Shown: positions 37,610 through 47,741, counted from the first letter of the stretch. The stretch: DNA of 64,000 nt from Parabacteroides sp. AD58 (GCF_023744375.2 NZ_CP146284.1:62001-126000), one strand, 5' to 3'. The notes: a model not told the origin generated them from the letters alone. A program made the numbers and translations.

Positions 37610-38686
37610 CTATAAATCTAAAGAAATCAAGTATTTATGGATAAGTATAGGAACGGCATACGAGTCCAGCTCTTCCCTGGATATCTGTTGGTAGTTCGAT
37701 GAGAGATCGCCTGTATGCTCTACTTCGATTTGATAGAATGTCGCATAAAGAGTCTGATGAGACAGGACATGCTTGCGCACCGGAGTAATGGCCTGTACGG
37801 TTATGTTCCCGCATCCGTGAAACAGCTTTTCCCATTCTTCCTGCTGAGACAACTCTTCCCATCCGCAAGGCTGTTCGGTTTCGATCAGCGGAAACTGGTA
37901 CAAGCCTTTCCAGATATCTTCCTCTTGCCTTTTCTGAATCCAGGTAGTTCCCTTATATATAATATATAAATAATGAAAATAGCGGTTGCGTGTTTTGGTC
38001 TTTCCTTGCTTTTTAGGAAACGAAGATACGTTCTGTTGCAGGTAAGCCATACATACATCACTGAGCGGACAAGTCGAACAATCCGGGTTCTGCGGAACAC
38101 ATTGCAGGGCGCCCAGCTCCATGATTGCCTGATTATGCAAACCTGCTTCCTTATGGGATAGCAAGGCAGAAGCCAGTTCGGCAAATTCTTTCTTGCCTTG
38201 GATGCTGTCGATTGGTGTTTCTATGGCGAAAAGGCGAGACAATACTCGGTAAACATTTCCGTCGACAACAGCGTAGGGTTGATTCCAGGCAAACGATACG
38301 ATGGCGGCGGCCGTATAGTCGCCGATGCCTTTCAAGGATTTTACTTCCGAATAGTCGGTCGGAAACTTCCCGCCGAATTGCTGCATGATCGTCTTCGCTG
38401 CCGTATGCAAATTCCTTGCCCGGCTATAATAACCTAATCCTTGCCAGTATTTCAGGACTTCATCTTCTGATGCTTCCGCCAATGCTTGTACATCCGGAAA
38501 GCGGGTAATAAAACGGTTGAAATAATCCAGTCCCTGAGCAACACGGGTTTGTTGCAGAATGATTTCAGAAATCCAGATAATATAAGGATCGGTTGTTTCC
38601 CGCCAGGGAAGTATACGGCGATTTATCTGATACCAATGAATCAGTCTTTCACTGATTAAGGGATTGTGATCGGTTATGTTCAGCAT
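37610..38686 (-). CDS. mutY: A/G-specific adenine glycosylase MutY
   Basis: A 358-residue protein. Catalytic E41 lies in ISEIILQQTRV, the helix-hairpin-helix LKGIGDYTAAAI leads to D142 in VVDGNVYRVLS, and a 4Fe-4S motif C-x6-C-x2-C-x5-C follows in CVPQNPDCSTCPLSDVC. The C-terminal third is the NUDIX-like domain that recognises 8-oxoguanine. It removes adenine mispaired with 8-oxoG. Alone on the minus strand. Confidence 0.96.
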   Translation of the reverse strand: MLNITDHNPLISERLIHWYQINRRILPWRETTDPYIIWISEIILQQTRVAQGLDYFNRFITRFPDVQALAEASEDEVLKYWQGLGYYSRARNLHTAAKTIMQQFGGKFPTDYSEVKSLKGIGDYTAAAIVSFAWNQPYAVVDGNVYRVLSRLFAIETPIDSIQGKKEFAELASALLSHKEAGLHNQAIMELGALQCVPQNPDCSTCPLSDVCMAYLQQNVSSFPKKQGKTKTRNRYFHYLYIIYKGTTWIQKRQEEDIWKGLYQFPLIETEQPCGWEELSQQEEWEKLFHGCGNITVQAITPVRKHVLSHQTLYATFYQIEVEHTGDLSSNYQQISREELDSYAVPILIHKYLISLDL

Positions 38687-38729
38687 GAATGTCTTTTTCT
38701 ATATAAATTACATAAGTGATTGACATGTG

Positions 38730-38737
38730 CAAACATA
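38730..38737 (-). promoter_or_regulatory. -7 box of mutY
   Basis: Minus-strand TATGTTTG, 43 bp before the mutY ATG. Confidence 0.45.
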
Positions 38738-38816
38738 CGGATATAATCAGGAATAAGCAGAAATATTTTTCCTAAAAAATGCGATAGAATTACTTTTTCA
38801 CTTCAAGAAAAAGCTA

Positions 38817-38824
38817 TATATTTG
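38817..38824 (+). promoter_or_regulatory. -7 box of the HU gene
   Basis: TATATTTG, 47 bp before ATG 38872. A T-rich stretch lies in the -33 region. Confidence 0.55.
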
Positions 38825-38871
38825 CATTCCAAAAAATTATAAGGTCCAATTAATTAAATAAATTATAAGAC

Positions 38872-39144
38872 ATGACGAAAGCAGATATTGTTAGCGAGAT
38901 TTCAAAAAGTACTGGTATTGATAAACAGACAGTATTGGCAAGCGTTGAATCATTCATGGAAATAGTTAAAGGTTCTTTGGCTAAGAATGAGAACGTTTAT
39001 TTGAGAGGTTTCGGTAGTTTTATTGTGAAGAAGAGAGCGCAGAAAACTGCTCGTAATATTTCAAAGAATACAACAATTATTATTCCAGAACACAATATTC
39101 CTTCATTCAAGCCCGCGAAAACGTTTTTGAACGAAGTAAAATAA
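38872..39144 (+). CDS. HU/IHF family DNA-binding protein
   Basis: A 90-residue HU-fold protein: MTKADIVSEISKSTGID, then the dimerisation helix and the RGFGSFIVKKRAQKTARN beta-arm base typical of HU/IHF. The tip IPEHNIPSFKPAK has the IHF/HU-type proline that intercalates DNA. A nucleoid architecture protein. Followed after 38 bp by the tiny basic COX24-like gene, probably one transcript. Confidence 0.94.
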   Translation: MTKADIVSEISKSTGIDKQTVLASVESFMEIVKGSLAKNENVYLRGFGSFIVKKRAQKTARNISKNTTIIIPEHNIPSFKPAKTFLNEVK

Positions 39145-39182
39145 ATAACATTATACGTTTAATCTTTTAAATTTTTAAAGCG

Positions 39183-39272
39183 ATGCCAAGCGGAAAGAAA
39201 AGAAAAAGACATAAAATGTCTACTCACAAGCGTAAAAAAAGACTGAAGAAGAACAGACATAAGAAGAAGTAA
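39183..39272 (+). CDS. 29-residue basic AURKAIP1/COX24-like protein, probable ribosomal microprotein
   Basis: The ORF MPSGKKRKRHKM...RHKKK has 29 codons, more than half Lys/Arg, with the K-R-x-K-M-x-x-H-K-x-x-K-R-x-K-K arrangement of the COX24/mS38 (AURKAIP1) domain. The mitochondrial mS38 and the actinobacterial bS22 small-subunit proteins share this pattern. It is conserved in Bacteroidetes as I know it, usually near HU or rng as here. It is too short for most gene finders. A terminator follows directly. Confidence 0.8.
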   Translation: MPSGKKRKRHKMSTHKRKKRLKKNRHKKK

Positions 39273-39286
39273 GTCTTTTTTGTGTC

Positions 39287-39338
39287 AAAAGAACAAACTT
39301 AATAAGAGACCTTTTAAGTTTGTTCTTTGCTTTTTTTA
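39287..39338 (+). terminator. Terminator after the COX24-like gene
   Basis: AAAGAACAAACTTAA pairs with TTAAGTTTGTTCTTT (39314-39328), followed by GC and seven T. Strong. Confidence 0.9.
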
Positions 39339-39368
39339 TAAGGTCTCCATTCTTAAATTAAACCTGTA

Positions 39369-40943
39369 GTGATTAGTGAATTAGTTGTAAATGTTGAACC
39401 CCAGGAAATGTCGATCGCTGTTCTGGAAGATAAAAACCTGGTCGAGCTTCAGAAAGAAGCCCGGAATCTTCAGTTTGCAGTGGGCGATATTTATTTAGGC
39501 AAGGTGAAAAAGCTGATGCCGGGGTTGAATGCTGCTTTCATTGATGTAGGGTATAAAAAGGATGCATTTCTTCATTATCAAGATTTAGGGTCGAACTTCA
39601 ATATGCAGCAAAAGTATTTGAAGCAGGTTTTGGCAGATCCCAAAAAGGCTGTTTCGATATCGAAGTTGCAGAATGAACCGGAAATAGAAAAAGACGGAAG
39701 CATAGGTGATGTCTTGAAGATCGGACAGGAAGTATTGGTGCAGATAGCCAAGGAACCTATTTCGACAAAAGGCCCGCGCTTAGCTTCTGAATTATCGTTT
39801 GCCGGCAGATATATTGTTCTGATTCCTTTCGGCGATAAAGTATCGGTTTCTTCCAAGATCAAAACCGCTGAAGAACGGGCTCGGTTACGTCAGTTAATCC
39901 AGAGTATTAAGCCGAAGAATTTTACAGTCATTGTCCGTACTTCTGCCGAAGGACGACGGGTGGCTGAACTCGATCATGAGCTTAGGACATTAGTAAAGAG
40001 ATGGGAAGAGAGTATTGCCAAGCTTTCAAAAGACAAGATTCCTTCTTTAATCTACGAAGAAACAGGCCGGGCTGTGGCCTTGTTGCGCGATATATATAAT
40101 CCGTCATTCCAGAATATTTATGTTAACGATCCGGATGTTTATAATAGCATACGGGCTTATGTCAGTCTGATTGCACCCGGAAGCGAGAACATCGTACAGT
40201 TATATACTGGCGGATTACCTATCTTTGATAATTTTGCCATTACTAAGCAGATTAAATCTTTATTTGGACGTACAGTTACGTATAAAAGCGGAGCATATCT
40301 GGTGATTGACCATACAGAAGCCATGCACGTCATTGATGTGAACAGTGGTAATCGGGCAAAAAGCAGTGACGACCAGGAACAGACTGCCATGGAAGTAAAT
40401 CTGGCAGCTGCCGATGAGATTGCCCGTCAGTTACGCCTGCGTGATATGGGAGGTATTATCGTAGTCGATTTTATTGATATCCATGATAATGCAAACAAGC
40501 AGAAACTTTTTGAGCACATGACGAAGGCTATGGCCAGCGACAGGGCAAAACACAATATTTTGCCGTTAAGTAAATTCTGTTTGATGCAGATCACCCGTCA
40601 GCGTGTTCGCCCGGCAATGGATGTAGAAACCTCTGAAACATGTCCCGCCTGTTTTGGCACTGGTACCGTGAAATCCTCTATTTTGTTTACGGATAGTCTG
40701 GAAGGGAAAATTGATTGCCTCGTAAACAAACATCATTTGAAGAAATTCACCCTGCATATCCATCCTTATGTAGCAGCTTATGTCAATAAAGGGCTGTTCC
40801 CTTTAAGCTGGCAGTGGAAGATGAAATATACGCACGGACTAAAGATTGTCCCAAACCAAAGTCTTGCATTCTTGGAATATAAGTTTTTCGATGAGAATAA
40901 CAATGAATTGGATATGAAAGAAGCGCAGGAAGTCAAAGTCTGA
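39369..40943 (+). CDS. rng: Ribonuclease E/G family protein
   Basis: A 524-residue protein from GTG 39369. The N-terminal RNase-H-like/S1 part has GDIYLGKVKKLMPGLNAAFIDVG. The catalytic region has VIDVNSGNRA and GGIIVVDFIDI with the magnesium-binding Asp residues, then the zinc-link CPACFGTG (C-x2-C) that holds the dimer. It resembles RNase G in length and lacks the C-terminal degradosome scaffold of RNase E. It processes rRNA and mRNA. The GTG start lacks a clear ribosome site. Confidence 0.94.
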   Translation: MISELVVNVEPQEMSIAVLEDKNLVELQKEARNLQFAVGDIYLGKVKKLMPGLNAAFIDVGYKKDAFLHYQDLGSNFNMQQKYLKQVLADPKKAVSISKLQNEPEIEKDGSIGDVLKIGQEVLVQIAKEPISTKGPRLASELSFAGRYIVLIPFGDKVSVSSKIKTAEERARLRQLIQSIKPKNFTVIVRTSAEGRRVAELDHELRTLVKRWEESIAKLSKDKIPSLIYEETGRAVALLRDIYNPSFQNIYVNDPDVYNSIRAYVSLIAPGSENIVQLYTGGLPIFDNFAITKQIKSLFGRTVTYKSGAYLVIDHTEAMHVIDVNSGNRAKSSDDQEQTAMEVNLAAADEIARQLRLRDMGGIIVVDFIDIHDNANKQKLFEHMTKAMASDRAKHNILPLSKFCLMQITRQRVRPAMDVETSETCPACFGTGTVKSSILFTDSLEGKIDCLVNKHHLKKFTLHIHPYVAAYVNKGLFPLSWQWKMKYTHGLKIVPNQSLAFLEYKFFDENNNELDMKEAQEVKV

Positions 40944-40966
40944 TCGTTTCTTTTATTGTACGAAAT

Positions 40967-41016
40967 AAACGCCGGTAAATCCCGTTGCAGGATTTATCGG
41001 CGTTTTACTTTTTTGT
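40967..41016 (+). terminator. Terminator after rng
   Basis: AAACGCCGGTAAATCC pairs with GGATTTATCGGCGTTTT with one mismatch and a 7-nt loop, then ACTTTTTTG. Confidence 0.85.
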
Positions 41017-41057
41017 AATAATTTTAATGGATATTTTTATCTGTAAAAAGAAATCAT

Positions 41058-41065
41058 TATATTTG
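41058..41065 (+). promoter_or_regulatory. -7 box of the microsatellite leader
   Basis: TATATTTG fits the consensus. A transcript starting near 41072 would carry the short ORF, the AGCA microsatellite and the 24-bp hairpin before the DUF4469 gene. A -33 TTTG is not seen at normal spacing. Confidence 0.5.
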
Positions 41066-41094
41066 CGGATAATTAACACAAATAAGAAGAGTAA

Positions 41095-41367
<273 letters not shown>

Positions 41368-41379
41368 TATTCAACCATT

Positions 41380-42093
41380 ATGAGTAATGTTTTGAAAGGT
41401 TGGTTGGCAGACAATGCCGTGACTACCGACAATAAGGATGATAAAATCCTGGTACTGGAATCTGCGGGAAATCTGACGGAAAAGGAAATTATGGAACGGA
41501 TGATGAAAGAAATCACAGGTTTGAAAGAAGAAACCCTCAGCCACGCCGTAACCCTTTACAACCGTATTATTATGGAAAGCCTGTTGAATGGCTATACGGT
41601 TAATACCGGATTATTTTATGCTTCTCCTTCTTTTCAAGGAGTTATTGATGGAGGTGTTTGGAATAAAGAAAAGAACAGTATCCGTGTGAATTTCCAGCAA
41701 GGTAAGACGTTACGTGAAGAAATTGCCAAAACAAAGGTAGATATCCTCGGTGAAAAGGCGGATATCATGTATGTGCTGGAAGTGGAAGACAAGAAGACGG
41801 GTTTAAAAGATGGTACTGTCTCTCCGGGTTTTGGTGTCATTATCCGTGGGCGGAACTTGAAGATTGCAGGCTCCGATGAATCGGTGGGTATTTATCTCAT
41901 TAACGACCAATCTTCTGAAGAGAAGTTGCCGGATTACCAGATCATCCGAAACATGCCGTCCGAACTGACCATCCAAATCCCAACCGGTTTGCTGACGGGT
42001 ACTTATACCTTGCGTATCACGACGCAGTTTAGTGCAGGAAAGAATAGTCTGAAAACGCCTCGTAGTTTGGATATCCAGGTTAATTTGGTTTAG
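41380..42093 (+). CDS. HU-like DNA-binding protein with DUF4469 domain
   Basis: A 237-residue protein. The N-terminal two-thirds look like the Bacteroidetes HU-like (Bvu_2165-type) domain: LTEKEIMERMMKEITGLKEETLSHAV, then NGYTVNTGLFYASPSFQGV and a long strand region. The C-terminal third has an Ig-like DUF4469 domain starting near SPGFGVIIRGRNLKIAG and ending TGTYTLRITTQFS. Members occur in many copies in Bacteroidales; a nucleoid or phage-defence link has not been shown to my knowledge. It lies upstream of the C10 protease, in the same direction, with a repeat array in between. Confidence 0.82.
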   Translation: MSNVLKGWLADNAVTTDNKDDKILVLESAGNLTEKEIMERMMKEITGLKEETLSHAVTLYNRIIMESLLNGYTVNTGLFYASPSFQGVIDGGVWNKEKNSIRVNFQQGKTLREEIAKTKVDILGEKADIMYVLEVEDKKTGLKDGTVSPGFGVIIRGRNLKIAGSDESVGIYLINDQSSEEKLPDYQIIRNMPSELTIQIPTGLLTGTYTLRITTQFSAGKNSLKTPRSLDIQVNLV

Positions 42094-42132
42094 GTAGTTT
42101 ATAAGGAAACTTATGTATAAGTGTGTTGGTCC

Positions 42133-42207
42133 CACCAGCGTTAGTGGGACAGGCACACTAGGATAGGTGGTCAGGACACACCAGCTCTGGTGGGTGAGAC
42201 ACACCAA
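42133..42207. repeat. Intergenic array with exact 23-bp period
   Basis: CACCAG-type cores begin at 42133, 42156, 42179 and 42202, three intervals of exactly 23 bp. Units contain short palindromes such as GTCCCAC...GTGGGAC (42129-42150) and CCAGCTCTGG (42181-42190). Located between DUF4469 and the C10 protease genes. Confidence 0.7.
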
Positions 42208-42263
42208 GACGGAATTTTATTTCTTGGAGTTAATTCATTTATTTATTATAAAATAGAAAACTT

Positions 42264-45200
42264 ATGAAAAGACGATTACTTCTTTTGTTTGTTCTTTTCT
42301 CCATGGCCTTTTGGAGTGTGGCGGAAAGAATTGATGTGGCAACGGCTCGTAAAATAGCCGAAAATGTAGCCGCATCTAACACGGGTGGCTTGCGTTCAGC
42401 AAGTAGTGAACTTTCTCTTATTTATGCGGCTGCTCCGGGGCAGGAAAAAAATGCTTTGCGAAGCACGGGGGCAGTAGATGGTGCAGCTGATTATTTTGTG
42501 TTTAATATCGGGGCAAACAAGGGCTTCGTGATTGTTTCGGGGGATGACCTGGCATATCCTGTTCTTGGACAATCAGATGAAGGAACGTTTGAACCAGACA
42601 ATTTACCAGAAAACTTGAGGGCGATGTTGGCGTATTATCAGAATCAAATCTCTTGGGCGGAACGGAATGACGTAATTCCTTCGGCTGATGTCCAAGCAGA
42701 ATGGGGGCGATATCTGGCAGGTAGCTTGCGTTCTTCAGGGGAAGAGGTTTTGTATGAAACGGCACATTGGTCGCAGGGGGATCCGTATAATCGAAAAACG
42801 CCCATAATAAATGGACAACATGCTGTTACGGGATGCGTGGCGACAGCTTGGGCAATTGCCATGAAATATAATGAATGGCCTGTGGCCGCCAATTCTGAAA
42901 CTCGAGTGAATACATATTGGCAACAACCGGTGGAATATCCCCAACAATACGATTGGGATAATATGTTAATGGAATATAATAGAGGACAATATACCGATGA
43001 ACAGGCTGATGCTATAGCAACCTTGATGTGGAATATTGGGGCGAATGTTGACATGAATTACGGCGTGGACGGAAGTGGTGCTAGTAGTAGTTCTGCAGCG
43101 CAAAAAGCTGTAGAGGTATTCGGATACAGTAAAAAATGTCGGTATCTTTCTAAAAGTGATTATCGTTGGAGTGAATGGAAGTCAATACTGCGAAATGAAT
43201 TAGATGAGAAGCGTATAGTTCTTTATAGTGGATCGAATTCTGATGGAGGACATGCTTTTGTTTGTGATGGTTATAAAGATGGAGAAGCGTTTCATATCAA
43301 TTGGGGATGGGGAAATTCCCATGGTTATTATCTATTGACAGCCTTAGATCCAGATGGTTTGGATGATCCGTATGGAAACAAAAATGGTATGACCATCGGT
43401 ATTGCTAAACCAGAAGAGGGAGAGACTGAGGTTTGTGAGTTGAAATATAGATCGTTGTCGACCTTGCCTAATCCAACTGTAGGAACTGTGTTTAATGTTT
43501 ATCCTCAGATATATAATATAGGAAATGTAAGTTTTAGTGGATGGGTTAATATGGCTATTATTCAACAGAATGGTATAATAGGTACACATATATCTACTAA
43601 AAAACAACTATCAGCTCTGGAACAAAGATACTACATAGATTATACCTTTGAATGTCAATTGAATTCATCTCTTTCAGAAGGAGAAAGGATCATGCCTATC
43701 TATTCGACTGATGGTAGTAATTGGCAAATTATGTATGGGACAGCAGATGCTCCACTTTATATTGATATGACTGGAACTGTTAATGAGATAGATGAACCCG
43801 ATGATCCGGCAGAAAAACCTGTTAGTATCAATATTTATTGGAATGGCTTTGATGATGTTTATTTGCCAGTTTCATCCGGTGGTTATACATATACATCAAC
43901 ATATGGAATTTCGTATGGCATTATTAATGCAGCGGGTGATGTCGTTTTACGTTATACGTTGAAAGACTATGATGCTTGGAAGGATGCTCTTACTTTGTCT
44001 TCATCAAATAGTGCGAATGGAACATATAATCCTGTAACGATAGCAACTGATGGCTCGTTTGAAATTCCGTTGGCACAAACGGAGTTCCAAAAGGGAAATT
44101 ATCAAAATTTTTTGGAGGTTTCTTCTACGAAAGGAGGAAAGCTGGGGTATAAAATTCAAGTGTACTATGCTTCTGATACAGACCGAGAGAATCCTCTGTT
44201 TGGACAAGATGGCAATGAAATGACATTTGTAAATCCTATATCGGGTTCGATTACTCCTAATCCAATTACGGGGCAAGCCGGGGTTGAAATTCCATTCTCT
44301 TTTACTTTTGAAGATGTCGATGCAGAATTACGGGGAAAGAAATTATCGTTCTTGGTATCTCTACAGTGTTACATGAAAGAAGGTGTGAAATTATATTATG
44401 TAGAAACAGATAAGAAAACTGAAATAGAATTGGATGGGTCGGGGACTTATCTTAATTCAACAGATCTAACAACTGCGGGTAGCTTGGAAGCAGGAAAGGC
44501 TTATTCATTTAGCCTATTAATACCTAGTGTTCCCTCAGGATCGGGGACTCCATTTATTGCTTTGTCAGTGTATGCTGATGGGAAACCCGTTCCTTCACAA
44601 AATTATACTGGGCATGCAGATATATCTATTACTTCCCAAGCAGAAACGTATTATCAAATAACGACAAACTTTACTCATATTCAGTTGCAAAATGGCATTA
44701 CACAGGTTAAAAAAGGAGAAAATCTTTCCCTTACATTAGTACCAGATGCCGGGTATGCATTGCCGAGCACTATTACAGTCAAAGTAGGAGGAACAGTTTT
44801 AGGTGAGTATACATATAATTCTTCAAATGGTTATTTGTACATTGCTTCTGGTAAGATTACCGGGGACATTGAAATTACTGCTAATGGGGTTGAGGTGAAA
44901 AATACCTATACAGTTACATCTCAATTTACGGGATTAAGTGTGAACGGATGGCAGGAGACCGTTACAGAAGGGGATGACTTAACCTTTACATTATCTGCCA
45001 ATGAAGGATATGTCCGTCCAGAAACAATTACTGTGAAGATGGGTGGTACTACTTTAACCGCAGGTAATGGCTATACCTATAATCAAGAGACAGGCGAAGT
45101 ATCTATCAATAAAGTGACTGGAGCAGTTGAGGTAATCGCCGAGGCTGTTAAAATACATACGGTAACCCCCCAATTCACAGGAGTATCGGCTACAGAAGGA

Positions 45201-47681
45201 GTTCCTCAGACGGTTTTGAATAATAAGGGACTTGCTTTCATCTTGCAAGCTTCAGCAGGTTATAAACTCCCGGAAACTATTACAGTAACGATGGGTGGAA
45301 ATTCGTTGGTCGCTGGAAGAGATTACACTTATGAACAAAGTACTGGTGATTTTAGTATTACGAAGGTTACGGGTAATGTGGTTGTAACAGTAGAGGCTGA
45401 TCGCTATTATACCGTATCGAATACAATCACGAATTTGACAGTTACACCTGAAATACCAACTGAAATTAAAGCCGGTGGAACAATCACTTTCACGCTGCAA
45501 GCAGAGACTGGGTATAAATTACCAAAGACAATTACAGTGACGATGGGTGACAGTCCGTTGACAGTGGAGAATGGTTATACTTACGATGTATCTACAGGTG
45601 AAGTTTCGATTACCCCAGTACAAGGAAATATACAAATCACGGCTACGGGCGAAGCCATTGCTTATTATCAAATTGATGTTACTACGAGAATCCAGAACTT
45701 GGAGGTGAAAGGAGTTGTCCCGACACAAGTAGAAGAAGGAGAAAATGTATTCTTTACATTGGAACCGGACGAAGATTATAAGTTGCCGACAGCTATCACG
45801 GTTACTATGGGAGATAAACCTGCCGACTTTACTTATGATGCGGAGTCAGGTCAAGTATCGATCAAGAATATTCAAGGGAAAATTGTTGTAATTGCTGCTG
45901 GTATAGACAATAGTCATCAGGAGGTAATTATACCACCTGTAGAAGGATTGGATATTGATCCGATTGAACCGGTAGAGACGAATTCGAAAGTAGAATTGAC
46001 ATTGAAGGTACAGACCGGTTATGCGTTACCTGAAACTATTGAGGTGACAATGGGCGGTAAACCGTTGGCTGCCGATACAGACTATACGTATGATGCAAGA
46101 ACGGGTAAGTTTACATTGAATAGTATTACCGGAGAATTGAAGATTAATGTCGTTCCGGTAAAAATACAATATGATGTAACTGCTACTCTAACCCATTTGA
46201 CGGCTACTATTGCTGAAAAAGTAGATTACAATGATCCGCTTTCCTTCACGTTAGTTCCGGGACAGGGTTATAAATTACCGGCTGCAATTACGGTTGAAAT
46301 GGGAGCTTCTGCCTTACAAGTTGGTGTTGATTATACCTATAATACGACAACAGGCGAGGTGAAAATCAATGCTGTGACAGATGCGGTTAAAATTACGGCA
46401 ACAGGTGTTGAGCTTTTGAAATATACAATAACGATGGCATTGACGAACCTGAAGTCTGATAAAGAAGAACTGACTGTTTATGAAGGGGAATCATTCGCCT
46501 TTAAGTTAATTCCAGATGCCGGTTATCGTTTACCAGAGACGATTACTGTTACAGGTGCAAATGGAACGATTACAGGTGTTGTTTATAACGCTACTAGCGG
46601 AGAAGTAAAAATACCGAATGTAAAAGAAGCTTTGACTGTTACTGCAGCTGCCGAAAAGATCCCGACTTACGCGGTAGAATTCCAATTAACAGATGTCACT
46701 ACCGATTGGAAAGAAGATGCGGTAGTTCAAGAAGGAGGAACTTTGAGTTGTACGTTGAAAGCAAATACGGGATTCCTTTTGCCAACATCAATAACTGTTA
46801 CAATGGGTGGTGTTGCTTATCAGGATTATACGTATGATGCGTCAACAGGGAAAGTTGAAGTTCGCAATGTAAAAGGAAAGGTTGTTATTGTGGCTGTTGG
46901 TCGTGACGATAGTATGCGTAAGGTTAAACTCTCTTTGTCTAATGTATCGTCTAAACCTTCTCCTGCAGAAGTACCTGTAAACAGTCAATTAGAACTTGTC
47001 TTTACAGCAGATAATGGTTATAAATTACCGGCAACTATCAAGGTTTCTATGGGAAATAAGACTTTGACTGCTGGTTCTGATTATACCTATAATCAATCTA
47101 CAGGTAAGTTCACATTGGCTAAAGTAACAGATAATGTAGATATTACTGTTATTGCAGAGCTAATACAGACACCAACGCCTGATCCAGATCCAGAACCCGA
47201 TCCAGATCCTAAGCCTGTAACTTATACCGTTACGCTTCCTGTGGTAGAGGGTGCTGTTTTGACTTCAGAAACAGGAACTACAATTAAAGAAAATGAGAAC
47301 TTTATATTTACCATTACATTAAAAGATGGTTATAAGAACTCTAAACCGGTTGTTAAGGCCAATGGTAAAGAGATCTTGCCAGATTCTAAAGGGCGGTATG
47401 TTGTTGAAAATGTGAAGACGAATATAACGATTACAGTTTCTGGAATTGTAAAGGATGATCCGACTGCAAATATGGTAATACAAGGCTCATTGAAAGTCTG
47501 GGGTGCAGATGGTTACTTACATATCTTGTCTTCAAAAGTTGGTGAAGCACACGTTATCACTTATAGTGGACAACTTTATAAGATTATAACATTGACAGGA
47601 GGTGAAACTATAACATCTCTTCCTTCGGGTATTTATATTGTTCATATAGATGGTCAATCCTACAAAGTCCATTTGTATTGA
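42264..47681 (+). CDS. Secreted C10 (streptopain-type) cysteine protease with about ten tandem repeats
   Basis: An 1805-residue protein. The signal peptide ends near SVAE. An inhibitory propeptide (about 22-165) precedes the C10 catalytic domain, with C191 in HAVTGCVATAWAIAMKY and H330 in GGHAFVCDGY, followed by FHINWGWG. Residues 390-790 look like beta-sandwich modules. Residues 796 to about 1634 form about ten repeats of about 84 residues sharing GYKLPxTITVTMG and YTYDxxTGEVSI motifs. A Pro/Asp linker (about 1637-1652), one more related repeat and a small C-terminal domain with GIYIVHIDGQSYK complete it. C10 proteases of Bacteroides fragilis (Bfp) and streptopain cut host proteins, so surface or secreted proteolysis is likely. 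No inhibitor gene is recognised beside it. Confidence 0.92.
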   Translation: MKRRLLLLFVLFSMAFWSVAERIDVATARKIAENVAASNTGGLRSASSELSLIYAAAPGQEKNALRSTGAVDGAADYFVFNIGANKGFVIVSGDDLAYPVLGQSDEGTFEPDNLPENLRAMLAYYQNQISWAERNDVIPSADVQAEWGRYLAGSLRSSGEEVLYETAHWSQGDPYNRKTPIINGQHAVTGCVATAWAIAMKYNEWPVAANSETRVNTYWQQPVEYPQQYDWDNMLMEYNRGQYTDEQADAIATLMWNIGANVDMNYGVDGSGASSSSAAQKAVEVFGYSKKCRYLSKSDYRWSEWKSILRNELDEKRIVLYSGSNSDGGHAFVCDGYKDGEAFHINWGWGNSHGYYLLTALDPDGLDDPYGNKNGMTIGIAKPEEGETEVCELKYRSLSTLPNPTVGTVFNVYPQIYNIGNVSFSGWVNMAIIQQNGIIGTHISTKKQLSALEQRYYIDYTFECQLNSSLSEGERIMPIYSTDGSNWQIMYGTADAPLYIDMTGTVNEIDEPDDPAEKPVSINIYWNGFDDVYLPVSSGGYTYTSTYGISYGIINAAGDVVLRYTLKDYDAWKDALTLSSSNSANGTYNPVTIATDGSFEIPLAQTEFQKGNYQNFLEVSSTKGGKLGYKIQVYYASDTDRENPLFGQDGNEMTFVNPISGSITPNPITGQAGVEIPFSFTFEDVDAELRGKKLSFLVSLQCYMKEGVKLYYVETDKKTEIELDGSGTYLNSTDLTTAGSLEAGKAYSFSLLIPSVPSGSGTPFIALSVYADGKPVPSQNYTGHADISITSQAETYYQITTNFTHIQLQNGITQVKKGENLSLTLVPDAGYALPSTITVKVGGTVLGEYTYNSSNGYLYIASGKITGDIEITANGVEVKNTYTVTSQFTGLSVNGWQETVTEGDDLTFTLSANEGYVRPETITVKMGGTTLTAGNGYTYNQETGEVSINKVTGAVEVIAEAVKIHTVTPQFTGVSATEGVPQTVLNNKGLAFILQASAGYKLPETITVTMGGNSLVAGRDYTYEQSTGDFSITKVTGNVVVTVEADRYYTVSNTITNLTVTPEIPTEIKAGGTITFTLQAETGYKLPKTITVTMGDSPLTVENGYTYDVSTGEVSITPVQGNIQITATGEAIAYYQIDVTTRIQNLEVKGVVPTQVEEGENVFFTLEPDEDYKLPTAITVTMGDKPADFTYDAESGQVSIKNIQGKIVVIAAGIDNSHQEVIIPPVEGLDIDPIEPVETNSKVELTLKVQTGYALPETIEVTMGGKPLAADTDYTYDARTGKFTLNSITGELKINVVPVKIQYDVTATLTHLTATIAEKVDYNDPLSFTLVPGQGYKLPAAITVEMGASALQVGVDYTYNTTTGEVKINAVTDAVKITATGVELLKYTITMALTNLKSDKEELTVYEGESFAFKLIPDAGYRLPETITVTGANGTITGVVYNATSGEVKIPNVKEALTVTAAAEKIPTYAVEFQLTDVTTDWKEDAVVQEGGTLSCTLKANTGFLLPTSITVTMGGVAYQDYTYDASTGKVEVRNVKGKVVIVAVGRDDSMRKVKLSLSNVSSKPSPAEVPVNSQLELVFTADNGYKLPATIKVSMGNKTLTAGSDYTYNQSTGKFTLAKVTDNVDITVIAELIQTPTPDPDPEPDPDPKPVTYTVTLPVVEGAVLTSETGTTIKENENFIFTITLKDGYKNSKPVVKANGKEILPDSKGRYVVENVKTNITITVSGIVKDDPTANMVIQGSLKVWGADGYLHILSSKVGEAHVITYSGQLYKIITLTGGETITSLPSGIYIVHIDGQSYKVHLY

Positions 47682-47693
47682 TTATAAAATGTT

Positions 47694-47741
47694 CTCAGTA
47701 ACTTCAACGATGAGGAAGGATCAATCGTTGAAGTTACTGAG
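47694..47741. repeat. Perfect 18-bp inverted repeat after the protease gene
   Basis: CTCAGTAACTTCAACGAT (47694-47711) and its exact complement (47724-47741) around a 12-nt loop, with no T-run. It may stabilise the 3' end of the protease mRNA. Confidence 0.75.

Noticed and set aside
42129..42150. GTCCCAC hairpin as a terminator of DUF4469
   Set aside because: There is no T-run, and it is part of the 23-bp array.
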